DNA of 64,000 bases, taken from assembly GCA_907165065.1 (NCBI GenBank), contig OU015528.1, positions 68,801,474 through 68,865,473 of the forward strand, written 5' to 3'. Positions 14,701 to 29,700 of the stretch are shown here, piece after piece; position 1 is the first letter of the stretch, and the number at the start of each line of letters is the position of its first letter. This DNA is from Caprimulgus europaeus (Eukaryota; Chordata; Aves; Caprimulgiformes; Caprimulgidae). The notes beneath the pieces are model-generated. The model was not told the DNA's origin. It ran no database searches and was given only the letters and a program-made list of their open reading frames with translations. Both the position numbers and the translations under genes were made by a program.

Positions 14701-17700
14701 GTAAATCTAACAAGCTTGTTGGTTTAGCTTCACTTTTGTAGTCACTCCTTCATCTTTCTCGGGGCAACATTACTAGAAATACACCCAGAAGATCTAAGAA
14801 CTTTCCTATTTTTTCCTTTCCTCCTTCCCTCCTTTGGCATCTGTCTCTGTTGTTGCCTGAAATTAAATTGCAACATAGTTTTGGATATAGGTTGAGGTCA
14901 CCATGGATATTCAATTTAGTTTTCTACTGTACCCCATTGACTTCATCTACATCCCTTGTCACTTCTCAGAATTTTTTTTCCACAGGAGCCTGTTCAGATT
15001 TGAGGAGCTTCACTTACAGTTTTTTTACAGCATGAATGTGTGTGTGAGTAATCACTCAAAGAAGAAAGTTTCTCACTAGCAACTGCACTTTCTTTGATGT
15101 GTGATGTCTCTGTGGATATTTATAACCCACCTCCTTTTTCCTTCTGCATTATTTCCACGTTAAAATATTGTTTTCTGGGGATGGGAGGAACTGTGGGTGT
15201 AGGGTGCCACCTGGCCTGTTTTACTCTGCTAGTATAAAGGCAAGAGTGAATAAGGCATAAATGCATCCCTGCAGGACGTGGTAAGACTAAGAATCAGATT
15301 GAAAGTTTTAAATATGTGCACTGTACAAAAAAACCTGCATATGTATGACCTGTCTTTCAAGACTTCCAGTTACCAGTCAGCAAGCTTCCTTTAAAGCTGG
15401 ACACCTTTCAATTGTCCCTGGTGATGATTCACCACACATTTTAGTCTAACATAAGATAGGCTTCCACACTTTTTTACCTTTTACTATGTTATAATAATAT
15501 TTATTATATTTCTAACATATTTAGATCTTTTTGATTTTTCTGTAGTTTGCAAGAAGAAAAAAGGCTTCTGGAAAGTGAATATGAAAGAATTCCAAAACAA
15601 AGGGTAAGTTTGAAACATGAGAAAATACATGTTTTATGTTCTGTCAGCTAACCTATGAAAACATAAATGAAACTGTTTTCACAATGTGTAGCTCTAGAGT
15701 TTTATTTAAAATTGGGAATACATAGAAAAATCAATAGGTAGATTTTATGGGAGAGGCTGTATTACATCATCCAGGTTTGACAAGTCTAGGGTAAGCAGTG
15801 AATAACTGATTCATAGAAGATCTGGATTTTCTTAATTTTATTCAAGAAAATTTTTTATCGTAAATGCATACTGCACATAAAGATAGCTGAAGGCTTTTGG
15901 TTCTAGAATGTGAGTACAAAAATACATTTGCAGTCATAAATCCTGATTAATATATGTGGTTTTGTTGGAAATAAAATTCTGCTGGTTATTGATAGAAGAA
16001 ACACACAGCTGGTAAAAAATTGTATTTCATACCTTTGTGTAAAAAATGTTATCATAATTCAATGTTAATGATGCTGTTATATCACAAGCTTGCAAAATAT
16101 ATAAGGGAAAATAAAATTTATCTCATCTTTTTCTTCATTTTTAAAGGAAGCAAATAAAAAAATTAAACAGTTAAAAGAAAATTGTGATGAACTCTGGAAA
16201 GAAGTAGTCCAAAGGAAAGCAGAAATTAGTGCAATAAAGGAAGATGTTTCGTCCAAGCAAAAGCTGACGTTAATAGACAAGAAGGAAATGGAAAAACTTC
16301 TGGAGAAGCAGGCTAATTTAAAAGTAACACAAAATTAATTGTGTGTATGTATATTTGTGCCTGTGTGTGTGTGCATGTATGTGTATATCGGTACACACTT
16401 TGGCTAAGGAAAAGGTGAATCTTCTGGTTGTTGTTTGTCATTCCAAACTCATTAGATGGCATTACATTATGTACTGCATCATTTTTCAATAGGCATCAAA
16501 CATGCTGCTGTGCCATATCCATTATTACTCCTTTAGGAAATAATAATAGTAATGGTTTTGGTTAAAAACTGGTTTCTATAATGACATATTTGCTATGTTG
16601 TGTTATTCACGTTGGTACAGATTTATGCTGAGATTTAGGAAATACCCAGAATAAAAAATATCTTTGCTGCTTTCCTTTCTATGGTATAGATAACATAATC
16701 AGATGCATTAATAATATTCAAACATAATTTTTATCTTGCAGACATAATGAAATGGTACTTATCAATGTTAAGTTGCAAAAGTAGCAGCTACAATTCCCTG
16801 AGACAAGCTCAAGTAATTAGAAAATATGTTTCCTGCCTATTTTCACAGCAGTTCTAGGTGAATATTACTTCTATGAAATCTCAACAGATTTTGAGGTTAT
16901 TAATCTAACCTTTCTGTTTTGTCACTAGGATGAGCTAGTCAAGATCCTTAGTGTTCCATCACAACTTGGAAAAGAAACTGAGAAGTTGAAGCTGAAAAAA
17001 ATGTACGCTTTTAATAAATACTTGTTTTGATGCATATATGTATAACTTATTTTCACCCATTTGCTACAGAGACAGTTGAGTATAGTTGTTGATTAAAATT
17101 AGGATCAACATTTTAAAAACCATCTATAATGCACTTAAAATCCATGCACTGAGCTGAAAAATATAGTATATGCAGTGAAACACTGTAAAATTAAGTAAAA
17201 TAAAGAAAAAATTAGAACAAAGCTTGATGAAAAATTACTTAACCATCTTAGTGTGCTGCATTACTATATATCAGATCTCCTTAGTGGGTTTTTAATGGAA
17301 AATAATGTTACTGTGTAATCTAATGATTTGGCTTTATTACAGTTGCTAGTCCCCAGTGACTGTGTATCAGTTTATCTCTACTGGCCTCAGGGAAACTGGC
17401 AGCTTTCACAGCCAACAGGCTGGTCTGAGCTAAGTAATCACTCCTCCTTGATACTTCTTACCAGTTCTTTTAGTCAGAGACGCTTTGCTATAAGCTTCTG
17501 ATGTGAATTCTGGTCTCTAACGTTTCAACTGGGAAAATGTAAGCCAGTAGCCAAGCTTTTCTTTCTCTGTTTTGCATAGTTGGGTTTTTTCTCCCCTGAA
17601 GCATGGCATGTGCTGCTTTCTGTATGTGTAAAATCTAATTAGCACTGTGCAGTTTCAGCCAGGTCACTCATAGATCCAAGTGCTTCCCAGATGAACGATG

Positions 17701-20700
17701 GTTTTTGTATCCTATTTGAGCACAGGGTTACACTGAAGTTTTTGTGTCTCCTGCTTGCAGTCCCTCTTTGAAATGTAGAAATTGTTTGACTATGTTAAAT
17801 TTCTGTTTTAAATCTTGTACAATGGTTATCTTCTACGTTTTCCTCACTACTCTGTTTAATGCAGCTGTGCTATCATAAATATAAGAAGTTTTCCCTTTAG
17901 TGTTACAGAGAAGCAACTTTTAAAAGTTAGCACATTGCGTAAATTGTTATGAATAAAGTATTTAAATGAGTCTTTCTACTTGTGTTCCATCATAGTGTGA
18001 ATTAACTAGCGTTTCCAGCTTTGGGAATAACATTTAAAAGTGTCACACCCATGTACCTAGTAATTTTCACAGAAGTCAGATTACTAGAAGTTTTTTAAAG
18101 TGTCATGTTGCTAAGTTTCCTGTTAGTCCTATGGCCATCTTCAGTTTTATTGTTGAACTCTATCGGCACTTGATTTTCACTGCATGTTATCTGCTTTCAA
18201 ACATACAGTGTAGATAGTTGTGGTGTTGACATGATTTTGTGTGTCCATGAAAACTGGCAACTTATACTTTGCCACTTAGATACGCATGTGGAAATGTGAA
18301 CCCTTACTGTTTTGTTAAAATATATCCACAGCGATGCAGAGAAGAAGAAAGAAGCCCTTAATCACCAAATAGAAGAGCTGAATGGTACCCTGAAAGCCAT
18401 TGTAAAAAGGACTGAAGAGATTTTGCAAGAAAGGGGAGATTTAATAAAGGAGTTGGATGGGAAACAAATTTTGCTAGAAAGCAAAGAACGAGAAAACATT
18501 TCTTTGACAAAATTACTAGAAATTAGCAGAGAGAAGGAATCAGTGATCCTGTCAGACAGGTTAGAGTACTAGACATAAGCCATGTAGTATGAGTGAACAA
18601 TTCTTTGTTCTCAAAGATCTGTTTCTTTTTCTGCTGTATTGTGTGTGTTTTCAAGTGTTATGCTACAACCAGTGCAGACTAGAAATTATCAGGCCTGTTT
18701 CAGACTTCAGGAATGTTTATGCAAACTACTGGAATCTAGGATCTGGCTTGAAGAAGAACATAAGCATTTGATAGAATTTTACTCTGAAAGGGAAATCTTT
18801 TAGGGGGTTTCTCTCTCCAGTGACAATATACTTTTTTTCTGTGTAACCCACAGAAAATAAATTGAGCAAGAAAAAAATAGGTCAAAAGTTTCAAATTATT
18901 TCTTCTTTGCAAAGGAAGATGTATACTTGTAATTATGGCAATATGCTCAGCAAAAATGTATTTGCCTTTAAAATTTTGTATTAAAGGATGGTGACACTTT
19001 AAACTGAAGTGTTTGAGTGAAGCAAATGTGTAAATATTCCCTCACGTTAAAAAATATGTTTTATTCTTATTATAAGTAATAGTATTCTCTGGAATTTTTA
19101 GCATTTAGACATTGACACCTCATTGACATCATTAGGAATGTTATCATTGATTAAATTTATTAAAAATTTATAAAAGTTATAAAAATGCTACCTTTTAAGG
19201 TAATTTGTATCAGTAGTGTATGAGTTTATCTTGCTGCTCAGCCATAATGATGCAATATTCAAAACCCACTAAAATATTTGCATACATGTCTTGGTCAAGT
19301 TATCTGTTTCTAAAATTCTGTGTCTATCTATGTAGGGAAACTCTGGAAGAAAATTTAAATAAATGTGCCTTGGAGAAAAAAAAGCAACATGATATTCTCA
19401 TACAGAAGCAAACACAGAAAGATAGAGAACTGAGAAATTTAAAAAAGATGGAGTTACAACGGAATATGATTTATGATTCCTTGGAACAAGATAAGGCACA
19501 GCACAAAAGACTCAAATTAGAGGTCTGTATGAATGCATTGATTCTAAATTTTCCTGTAAGAAATCTGTCTATGAAATCTTTTGACTGGTCCTAAAAGGGG
19601 GATGGGGATAATAAGACTGTTTTAAGTCTTATGCACATAAAAGCAACGAGAGCATTGCTACAACCAACAAAGAAATCTCTAGGTGCTATGGCTGTAATGA
19701 AAATAGTGCATCAGTTATATTTGGACTATTCTTAAGAAATGGATCTTAGGTGGGAGCACCCTATCAAGGAGAACTGGGAGATTATATCGGCACTGTGGTG
19801 TCGTGTCTTCCTTTAAAGCACTGTGGAGTTGTGGTAATTTATGAGTGAAATAATAAAGTTACTTGCTCATTAGCGTAAAATGAATCCATATTAGAAAAAT
19901 AGAGCCAAGTACTCCCAGGTTTCCAGGTGATGAAAAGATGTATCTTTTTAAAATTTGAAGATTGGTTGTACATTACTGTAAATAATTTATAACATATTTA
20001 ACATTATTCCAGGGAACAGGAAACTAGCACTATATAAAGTCTGGCATTATATACTATGAAATAATTCTGTATGTTCTCTTTGTTTCCACTTAAATTCACC
20101 TTCCTCATTTCCCCCCTGCATTCGTATTTCACCCATTCCTCTTCCCATATTGATTTACTCTTTTCTGTTTTATTTTTGCCTTCTACTATGCTGATTTTTC
20201 ATTCTGCTTGTCTATTAAAAACATTTTCTTCCTTTCCTCCTTCCCATTCTTTCTTAAAAATTTACTTTGTCTATAATTTTTTTGTATTCTCTTCCTTTAA
20301 TCACTCATTCTTCTATTCTCTCTTTCTTAAGCTTTTCTCCTATACTAGCTCCTTGCTTAGTCTAAATTGTAAGTCAGTCTTATAAAATTAATCTTGCTTA
20401 GTCAGGTGAATATTTTTTCACAGGACTTGATGTTTCCACGTTGACACAGTGTCCTTGAAGTTTATCCTTAGTGCTTCTAACCGATTTAGGGCAGAAAAAA
20501 GTTTTATTTACGTCACTGTAAATTTTTTTAAAATAACTATATGGTTTCAAAACCCTCACATATTTAACTTTGCTATTTAAACAACTCTAAACATTACTCA
20601 ATAATATTTAATATTATTTAAGTCTTCCCTGAAATTCCTCCTGAATTCACATGTGCATTAATTACCAAGTAATATAAGCCCACTCACATTCCAGTGTTTG

Positions 20701-23700
20701 ATCTTAAAGCTCATACTGAGTTTCTGCTTAGAATCAGTGAAGATAATCTGTGAAATGGTATTTTTTCCTGGGTCCCTATTGAATAAATATTTGTGGGGCA
20801 AGAATTACGACTGTTCGAAAACGCGCAATGCTAAAGTGAAGTGCCGTAACTCACCGACAGCTGTGGGTAGAGTTCAGTGTCTTGGGTGAGATCCAAACCC
20901 AAGCCAACCCTTTACACCGTGTGAAAGGGCAAGAGACCTGTAACGAGGCCCTTAAGGTTAAGCTGCATTGCAGAGGGTTCCCACACTGCCAACACTGGGC
21001 TATACCATGGGCTTGCGTGTCTTGCAAGTAGCAGCAGCCTGGGGACTGGGGGATGAGACTTGTCAGCAGAGACAGAAGTGGAATTCTCTGGAGCATTTTA
21101 CTCCAGAAGTTGCAGGTTGCTACCATAACACAAACAGACCATGGCAATACAGTTGTTTTAAGCCATCTTCCCCATACTATGTATTTTCTCTGACTCCTTT
21201 CTTGGGTCTTTTAGAAGACAAAATGTCAAACTACCTTTCCTCTGCAGCATGGACAGTTCAAATGCAATGCTGGAGTATGAAAGGCTAGAGTGACAAGCTT
21301 GATTCTGCTTGGCTTTTGCTGTCTTGAGACTATTTTAATTTGGAAGACTTAGGAGCACACCTAGGAAAAGTTAACTTAAAAAGCCAGGTTTATATTTGTT
21401 CAGTGTGATTCCAAGTGAAAAAAAAAATCACAAGAATTAATTGCTAATATAAAATGTGATTGCAGAAGCAGCAGTACAACAGTGTGCTTCCCCAAATTTC
21501 TCTTACTTTAAATCACGTGCTAAGTGCAGAATGACTGGGTTGTAGAATAAGGAAATTACAGGAACACTTCCTTCAAATGTGTTTTTCTTCTTAATAAGTT
21601 GTGAAAGGTCAGCTATTGCTAAATGCCGACATTCTGTGTGAAAGAGAACTGGCTGCTGCGGCTGTTGCCAGCCCAGAGCAGAACTGCTGTTCCTCTCCAT
21701 GCATGCTTTCTCTTCGGTCAGGCCCAGGCACAGACAGCCAAAAGTGCCTAAGTTTAGTCATGTCTTATGTGAACAAAAGCCCTTAATGGATTAAAGATGT
21801 TTATGTGCGCTTTCTACTTTTAGACCCAAGAGCTTGATGGAATCTTTAGAATCTCATCTTGAAAATGTGGAAGTGCCAACTCACAGCCACTACAGCCTTT
21901 TACACAGCAGAAGTGGTAACTAATATATGCTCCACAGAAAGGCCACATTTGCTTCTTCCACAGGAGTGAAAGCAACTTGCTTAGAACAGAATTTATTGAC
22001 CTTTTAGCAAACCAAACCTCAGAGTTGGCAGCTAAAATCAAAGTAACTCCACAGTCTGACCTTTGCTGTGCCTCATTTTTCTCTTTCCCTTAATGAAAGT
22101 GAACAACACCTGATTTTATAATACTATCTGCTATAGAAGAGAAAAACAGAAGTGTAAAACATCTCATTATCTGCACTGAGGTGTAGTGTTTTGAACTCTT
22201 AACAGCTGGATGAGACCTGAGAAAGATATAATGGGGTTGCATGTACTATCTTTTAATAGCTTCCAGATAAGTGGTTCACTGATATTTTTTCCCACCTGTG
22301 TGAATTACAGATTTGCAATTATGGACAGGCAACCTATGCAGAGTTAGCCTGCTGTATTTATTTCTTACTGACTTAGAGAATTTTTAAGTGAAGTTAGTCA
22401 CTGTGAGGCCAGTACTGTTTTGCCTTATGAGTTATATCATGCAAGTAGTTGTAGTGGGATTGTTCAGATATATTTTAATGAGAAAGTAGTTTCTAATATG
22501 TCTTCCTTCACACACTTCTTTTAAAATCTGACTGAATCAACATATACCCCATAACATACAAGAAAAAAATTATACATACCTGTTTGTGTTGTTAGTTTTG
22601 ACATTTTACAGCCTAAGAAGGAAAAATCTTACTTTAATAACTAAAAGCAAAAACTATGATAACAATTCTCTACAGTTATGAAATACTGATCCTGTGAAAT
22701 TCAGTGGTAAATCTATTTTATCATGCAGTAAGGTCAGAATTTCACTGTGTCCTGGTTTTTAGCTGAAACAGAGCTAAAATCTTCTGTGAATATAGAAGGT
22801 GACATCTTTTCCACAGTTGCTCTTTGTGATTAATTTTTAATGGTAGCTTAGTTGTTGAAAATATAACCCTTATAAATTCAGTACTTAAACTAAGCTTTGT
22901 GAAGTTCAGTGTTTATAGTTAAATTCTTAAAAGAAAAAAATGAGTAACTTGAATATGTTACTGTGGGACTCTAATCAACAAAGAACTCTTGAACTAGCTG
23001 TTGTAACAAGACAGAAATCTAATTTGTTAATGTGTGTAGTTACTTCAAACAGATTATCTGCAGTTTACATTTTTCACATCTTTTGTTTGCATCACTCAGT
23101 GTACTTGGTTTATTTTTGTAGGCAGAAGCCATCCCTAAAAGTTATGGAGAATTATTAGAAAGACGAAGAGAACTACAGAAGGAGGTTGAAATGACCAAGA
23201 AAAGTTTAGTTGAACAGGTGCTGAATTCTGTTTTCTCATATTTGTTCACTATAACTGTTTATTTTCAGTCATGAGAATAAAGGTAATGTTTGAAGGAAAA
23301 ATGATGGCAGTCTGTAGTTGCAGCTTTCTGGTGAGAAAACACGTGATGGTGTTTTTTCAATTTTAAAGATCACTTATTTGTCATGTTTAAAAAACATTTG
23401 TTAGTGATACTGATCACATAGGAAGGCAGAAAGTAAATCCACTTTCTAAGTTAAATCTTTCTGAATATTATTAATGACATTACAACTAGACATATGATGG
23501 GTATAAATTTCCTCTGGATATGACAGTGACTAACAAGGACAATTCAGCATTTGCACATTATAATTTTTTGTCCTCGGAGTTTTGTCATTTGTGGATGTCT
23601 GTCTATATTCAGCACAGCCATATATAGTGTGGAAATGCAAATGTCTTGATTATGACAGTATTAATACTTGCCACTGTATAAATTACTTTATAAGAAGCAA

Positions 23701-26700
23701 TATCTTTCAGACATACCTTCTTTTTAAAATCATATCTCCTTATCTTCTTTCTCTTATATCCATTTTCTTTTTGTACTCTCTTTGAATTCATTAGCATTGG
23801 CAGGTGGGATTCAGCTTGTGTTTGAATACATATATGTTTGGTATCTACATGTCACTGTCTGCCTATGGGATATGTATCTAATGTGCCACCACAGTCAATA
23901 ACCATCTAGTCCTGTAGTCAGTGGAGCCTAGGAAGCCATCCATTCACCTTCTCCTAAAGAGGTTAGCTTACACTGGGTAGAGCAAATAGCCCTTTAGAGT
24001 TCACTGACTGCATTGACTGAGTCTCCAACAACTCTAGGCATCTAGGTACTTTACTCTGGTTTAAATGTCTAAATTTGGTCTCTTAATACGAAAGCTCAGT
24101 GTCGTCCATTGTGTTGTATGCACATGTCAAGAGCTCACAGTAAGTGTACTTAAAGATTATATGGCCATAAGGAACCATTCTGCCCAATGGGCAATAGCTG
24201 AAAGACATGCTAGATTAAGGAACAGGAGTGCTTCTAGGAGATAATATATTTTGACATGTTATTATAAGGATTGTGCATGGTGTTTCAGCTGGTATTTTAC
24301 AAGCTTTTTTTTTTAAAAAAAAAATCCATTTAGTCTCTATATATGTGAACTTTTGAAGATAAACCTTAAATATTTCCAGCTTTGGGTTTGCCAACACTGA
24401 TGCATCAATGCATAAGGAATTTAATGTGATTGTCTTTAGGAACAGATGTCAGAAATGGATGCCCGCGTGGTAGAAGAATGCCTTGCTGAGGAAGGGCGGC
24501 TTTTCAAAGAGCTTGAAAAACGCAGACATGAGTTATCCAGACTTGCACATCTGACTTTGCTCAAAGTTGAACAGAGGGAACAGAAATCAAGGGATGTTCA
24601 GAAAGCCCAGGTAAAAAATTATCTCATAGAATTGGAAGACTCTTCTAAAGTGAAAGCTGGTAAATGGAGAGATTAAATTACTAGTGAGGAGAGCCTTATG
24701 GACTCTCATTTCCCACTTCACTTTGAAGTTCCATTACAATACAGGAAGCTCACAATACTGTGTTGTTTTATTGCCAATTTATGGTGCAGTGCAATAGTGT
24801 ATTAAAATATCATGCCATGATTGAAATAAGGTATTTGAAAGGGTTATTTTCTTTCTGCCTAAGAAATAGAGGCAGAAAATCAGATAGCCTCGACTGAGTT
24901 TCCCAGAAGTACAACTGTGTGTTTTGTTTTACAAATACATGGACATTAAGAGATAAACAGAACTGCTGCTGCTTCCAAGGAGGGGCAGCAATTTTTATGT
25001 TCCTGACATATTTCCAGGTGTAAATTGTTATATTACTATGAAGAAAGATGGAAAGAAAACTTTTCCTACAGTTTCCTACAGAAACTAAGACTAGTCATTG
25101 GGTTTGCTGCTGCAGTTTGCTGTCATAATTAATATAATATAATATAATATAATATAATATAATATAATATAATATAATATAATATAATATAATATAATAT
25201 AATATAATATAATATAATATAATATAATATAATATAATATAATATAATATAATATAATATAATATAATAGTGCTGTGATGTTGCACAGTTTATACAAACT
25301 ACCAGGTTTGTCTAAGGGAACAAAGTATTTATGCTGTGACAATATATGTCTATATTCAAATAAATTATATAAGCTACACTTTCGGAATCTTCAACTATCT
25401 GTGAAAATACACTAAACAAACATGTCAGGCTTTGAACCTTCAATAAAAATCAGACCTTAAACAGATAAAAAAATAGACAATACAAAGTAATGAATGCCCA
25501 GAGTTGCAACCCAACATGCACCAGCTTTTTAATACCAATCTCCTGCTCCTGGTACCAGTGGGAGGTGAGAAAAGGCCTGTTCATTGAAGGTTGATGACAT
25601 GGGGTATTAAAAATTGAACACAACTGAAAACAGAAGGTCCACAGCTGTAACAAAATGTAAATGTACAGTTCTACTCAATCATCAGTGATTGCTTAAAAGC
25701 CAGAAAAATAGTAAAAAATAAATTATATTTGAAAAGGTATAATTTCAGTAGTACATATGCCAAATAATTATATAGTGATGGAACTGAGAGGCTGATTAAT
25801 AGAAACCAAGCATTTTAATATGCATCAAATGTTCTACATTAATGACAGTTATTATAAGCTTAATATACATATAAAAACTATTTTAATGTTGTTACAATAA
25901 AAGTATTTCATTATCATAAGAATAAGTTCTTAGAATAATCTCACCTCGCTGTCTTTTCCTCATCTAAGAGGAATAGCTGTTCTGAGTAATTTCTTTGAAG
26001 ATATTTCTTTGGTATATCTAAAGTGCTCACTGAATTCTATTTAAATTTCAGATACAACTCCAAAATACTATTAAAGGAATAAAAGGAAAAGATCTCGAAA
26101 TAAGAGAGTATAAAAAAAGGCAAAGAGAAATCCAAAAACAGTAAGAAAATAATAACAATACATTAGCTTAAAAAAAAGTCATTAAAAGCAATTTTTATCC
26201 AAGTAATGTGTGCATTAAATTATAATAATTTTTTCTTCCACATTTTTCATTTCTTCAGAATCCAAGGATTTGCTAAAATTTATGATGTTATCCTAACTGA
26301 AAAGAATAAATGTATAAATTTGGTGCATGCTGCTCAGCAGAAAGCAAGTGAAATTAAAAACCAGGTAAAACTGCTAGGAAATGAAATAGAAAATTTGAGG
26401 AATACTCTTATAACAAAGGAAAGGTGAGTTTTAAATAAGCTGTAGATCATGATTATAGAAATGTGAGAATAGAAAGAATCTTAAGAGATAATCTAGTCCA
26501 TCTTCAGCTGTGCCTATATCATCCTTGATAGCTATTCTGATTTTTAAAACCTGATTCTAAGACATTTAGCAACACCCTTACATAATCTGTTCCAATTTCT
26601 ATCACCCTAACACTTCACAATTAGCTAGGGCGTTACTGCATGGCACGAAGCATTTTAAAAGTTTATCTGGCTACTCTCTCGCTTTCCTGTCCTTTGGAGG

Positions 26701-29700
26701 GACAAATTGTCATTGCATTTCCTTTGTATCATAGTTCTTGAGCCTCCAGTATCTGAATTATCATGCTATTTCATCCAATATGAACAACACTGTTGTATTT
26801 GCTTATCCTGGGACAAAAAGAGGTCCAATACATATGTGATTCCATAATAGATGGGGCATGGTGCTATTAAATGAGTCATTAGCTAGTAATGTGTTTGTCT
26901 GATTATTAAATTAGAACAAACTGGGTTTCTTGGTTCAAACTCAAAGTGAAGTTTGTTGGATAATGTTTATTTCAGATCAAACAAAACATGGTTTCAATTT
27001 CAAGGAATCCTAGTAAAAATGAAAGCTTACATTCTCAACAAAGAGGATGAGGTGGAACAGGTGGTACATGTGACTCTTTTCCTAGACCATTATTTAGTGG
27101 AGATGTCTTTTTGCCACCTTTTTATCATCCATGTGGTGATATTCTGCAATATAGACAGAATGACAATGTCTCTGGAATCAGTAGTTGATAAAGTAGGGAG
27201 CTAGGGAATAGTTAACTGTGTATGCAAAACAGCACAGCCAAAATTGAGTAGTTTAAAAATAATTTGATTTTCCCAAAACTTTGTTTTTCGGTGTAAAAAA
27301 ATTGCCAGATCAATAAATGTATTCAGGATACCTTCACTCAAAGTATATTGTGAATCTCTGAGTAGCTTGATTGCAAAGTCGTGCTGGAGGTAGCTGGGAA
27401 AGAAGTGAACGTCAGTGATTTAAGTGATTTTGTCAAGATGCACAAGCTGACATTTTTTTGCTAAATTTTTTGAGGCCTTCACAATCAATCACTGGTGAAG
27501 GGAGGAGGAAAACAAAGCTGAAAAGGCAGATATATATTGTCTAGTATCAGAAATATCTAATTATTATAGATGATCCTACTCCAGGACAGATGCCACAGAC
27601 ATTTTGATCTTGGCAAACCTAGTTTTGACACTAGCAAAGATACTAAATTTTCAGTAATTCTCTTGCCTATGGAAAATATTTTTAATTCCAGCAATAGACT
27701 TTAGTATTGCAGTATCACCAACTTAACTGCAACCTTCACAATTTGGAGGACAGACAGAGATTCAGCCCAAATAAGAGAAAGATTTGCAGAAAATATTTAA
27801 TAACACATTGCATTTCTGCAATATTGTCATGCTTTCAGCTGAAACTTGCTTTACAGAAGTTTAATTCAATTCAGTAATACCCTGAGGAACTGGAAAGTGT
27901 TACACACAGGGGAGAAATTAAGCAGAAAGAAGCTCACTGCTCTGTAGAGGGTAATTCAGCAATTTAATGACAGACCCCACAAGGGGAGGCAGGATATTTC
28001 ATCTGCAGTTGTGTGTTTTAACAGGAGACTGTGCTTCTCCTTTCACTGCCTCTTTTGTGTGTTGTTGTGAATACCTTCCCAGTGTAGATCTATATCTAGT
28101 GTCTTGATCAAGAAGTGATACTTACCACAATCAAAAGCAGTAACTCTGAGTTCCATGTCATGAGCAAACGAATGCTCTGTGTGGCAACAAGAATCTGTCT
28201 TTTAAGTGAAGGACTATCATCTAGTGGCCAGCAAGGCTGCTGGAAATAATTAGTTCTGTTGCTTTTAATGGGTCTATAGTGTGATCTTGTCTCTAACCTT
28301 TCATTGTGATTCTTTTTTCTCATCTGTCAAACACAGAAACTGATAATTTTCTTTCTAATGTGAATGTTGTGGTAGTTTGGTTTATAAACAATAAACTTGG
28401 AGACCTTTGAATTGCAAACACAAAGTTATTTAAATACCATTATTTAAATAGAAAGGCAGGATTACTGTACATTAAGATTTTGCATCACAGTTTATGCTTC
28501 TGCTTTTGAACTTTATTTCTTACATCCCCTTGGGCTACCCAGTGGAGAAGAAGAGATGTATTGCAGTGCTCCATTTATAGCATCTTTTGGGGCCATAATC
28601 CAGTTCTCTTCAAGCTGTAAAGTGCTTGCAGAGAAACTGTTCTGAGAGGCTTTCTACTTCTTGTAATGCTTCTGTGAAGACACAGAAGATCCTTTGTGTA
28701 TTTAAGGAATTATTTTAAGCTCTCCTTTTAGTTGCTGAAATTGTGTTGAAATTGAAAGAACTAAAAACTTTCCTTCTGTTATTTTTAAGAAAATTGCAGA
28801 AACAACAGCTGAAGAATACAAATAATGTAGCAATTACAGAGAGTCTCAAAAATGATTATTGCAAAATTGCACAAATGATGCATGAGATGAAAGAGAAGAA
28901 AGAGCAACAGAGTCTGCATCTTGAGAGACTTAACAATACAGTCACCCACATTGAAGAAGAAATTGTGCAGCTACATAAAAAATATGAAAGGGCTCTTCAG
29001 CAACAAAATGAGAGGTATACATGTAAATTTGATGTAATATAGTGTTTAATTTTGACATTCACAAATCAACAATATTTTTCAATTTATGAGCACTCCAAAT
29101 TAGGAATAGTTAAAGACTGCTTCACTACAATGTTTTGCTAAACAGTCTGCCTCACTGCAATGTCAATGTTGCTTTGCATTACACAGATGTTTTTTCTCCA
29201 TTGGTGAAGATGTTAATTCTTCAGAACAATTATTAAAAAATATGGTGGATTGGCTACTGAATGCCCTGGGAGCTCGTAGCCTCCTGCTTTTTTGTCCCTT
29301 GTGCACAGATAAGGTATAAAAATGCAGAAGTAGCGCTCCCTGATCATGTTAATCCATTTCTAAGTGAATGCTGTGGAAGGCCAGAAGAGCTTTTAAAATT
29401 ATATGAGATCAACCTTTGCAATTGTTTGGTCTCTGATTTTCACATTGTAATTATTTTGTTACCTATCATCTAAAATGCTATCATTATATTAAAATGATAT
29501 TTGTTAAACTTTTGAACATTTTCCCATGTTATTACTAACTTTCAAGGTTTCCAGTTATGTTCTTGAATGGCATACACTGAATATGAGGTGGCTTGGGGGT
29601 TTTTTTAAATGTAGCTTTTCATTTTGGATATATTGCAGTGGTCTTCTGCTCAGGAATCGAGAAGAAGAACTATGCATTTTATATGAAAAAATAAACATGC

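Larger units (their letters stand above)
7347..15545 (+). other. Large CCDC146 intron
   Basis: 8.2 kb, the largest CCDC146 intron in the window. It holds an old CR1/L3-like fragment (8925-9165), a C-poor G/T-rich stretch (about 9187-9560) and a (TTTTA)n array (13709-13873), listed separately. No exon, RNA gene or nested gene was found. Confidence 0.75.

Noticed and set aside
25091..25342. Open frames of repeated YYIIL residues
   Set aside because: Direct products of the (AATAT)n array on the - strand.
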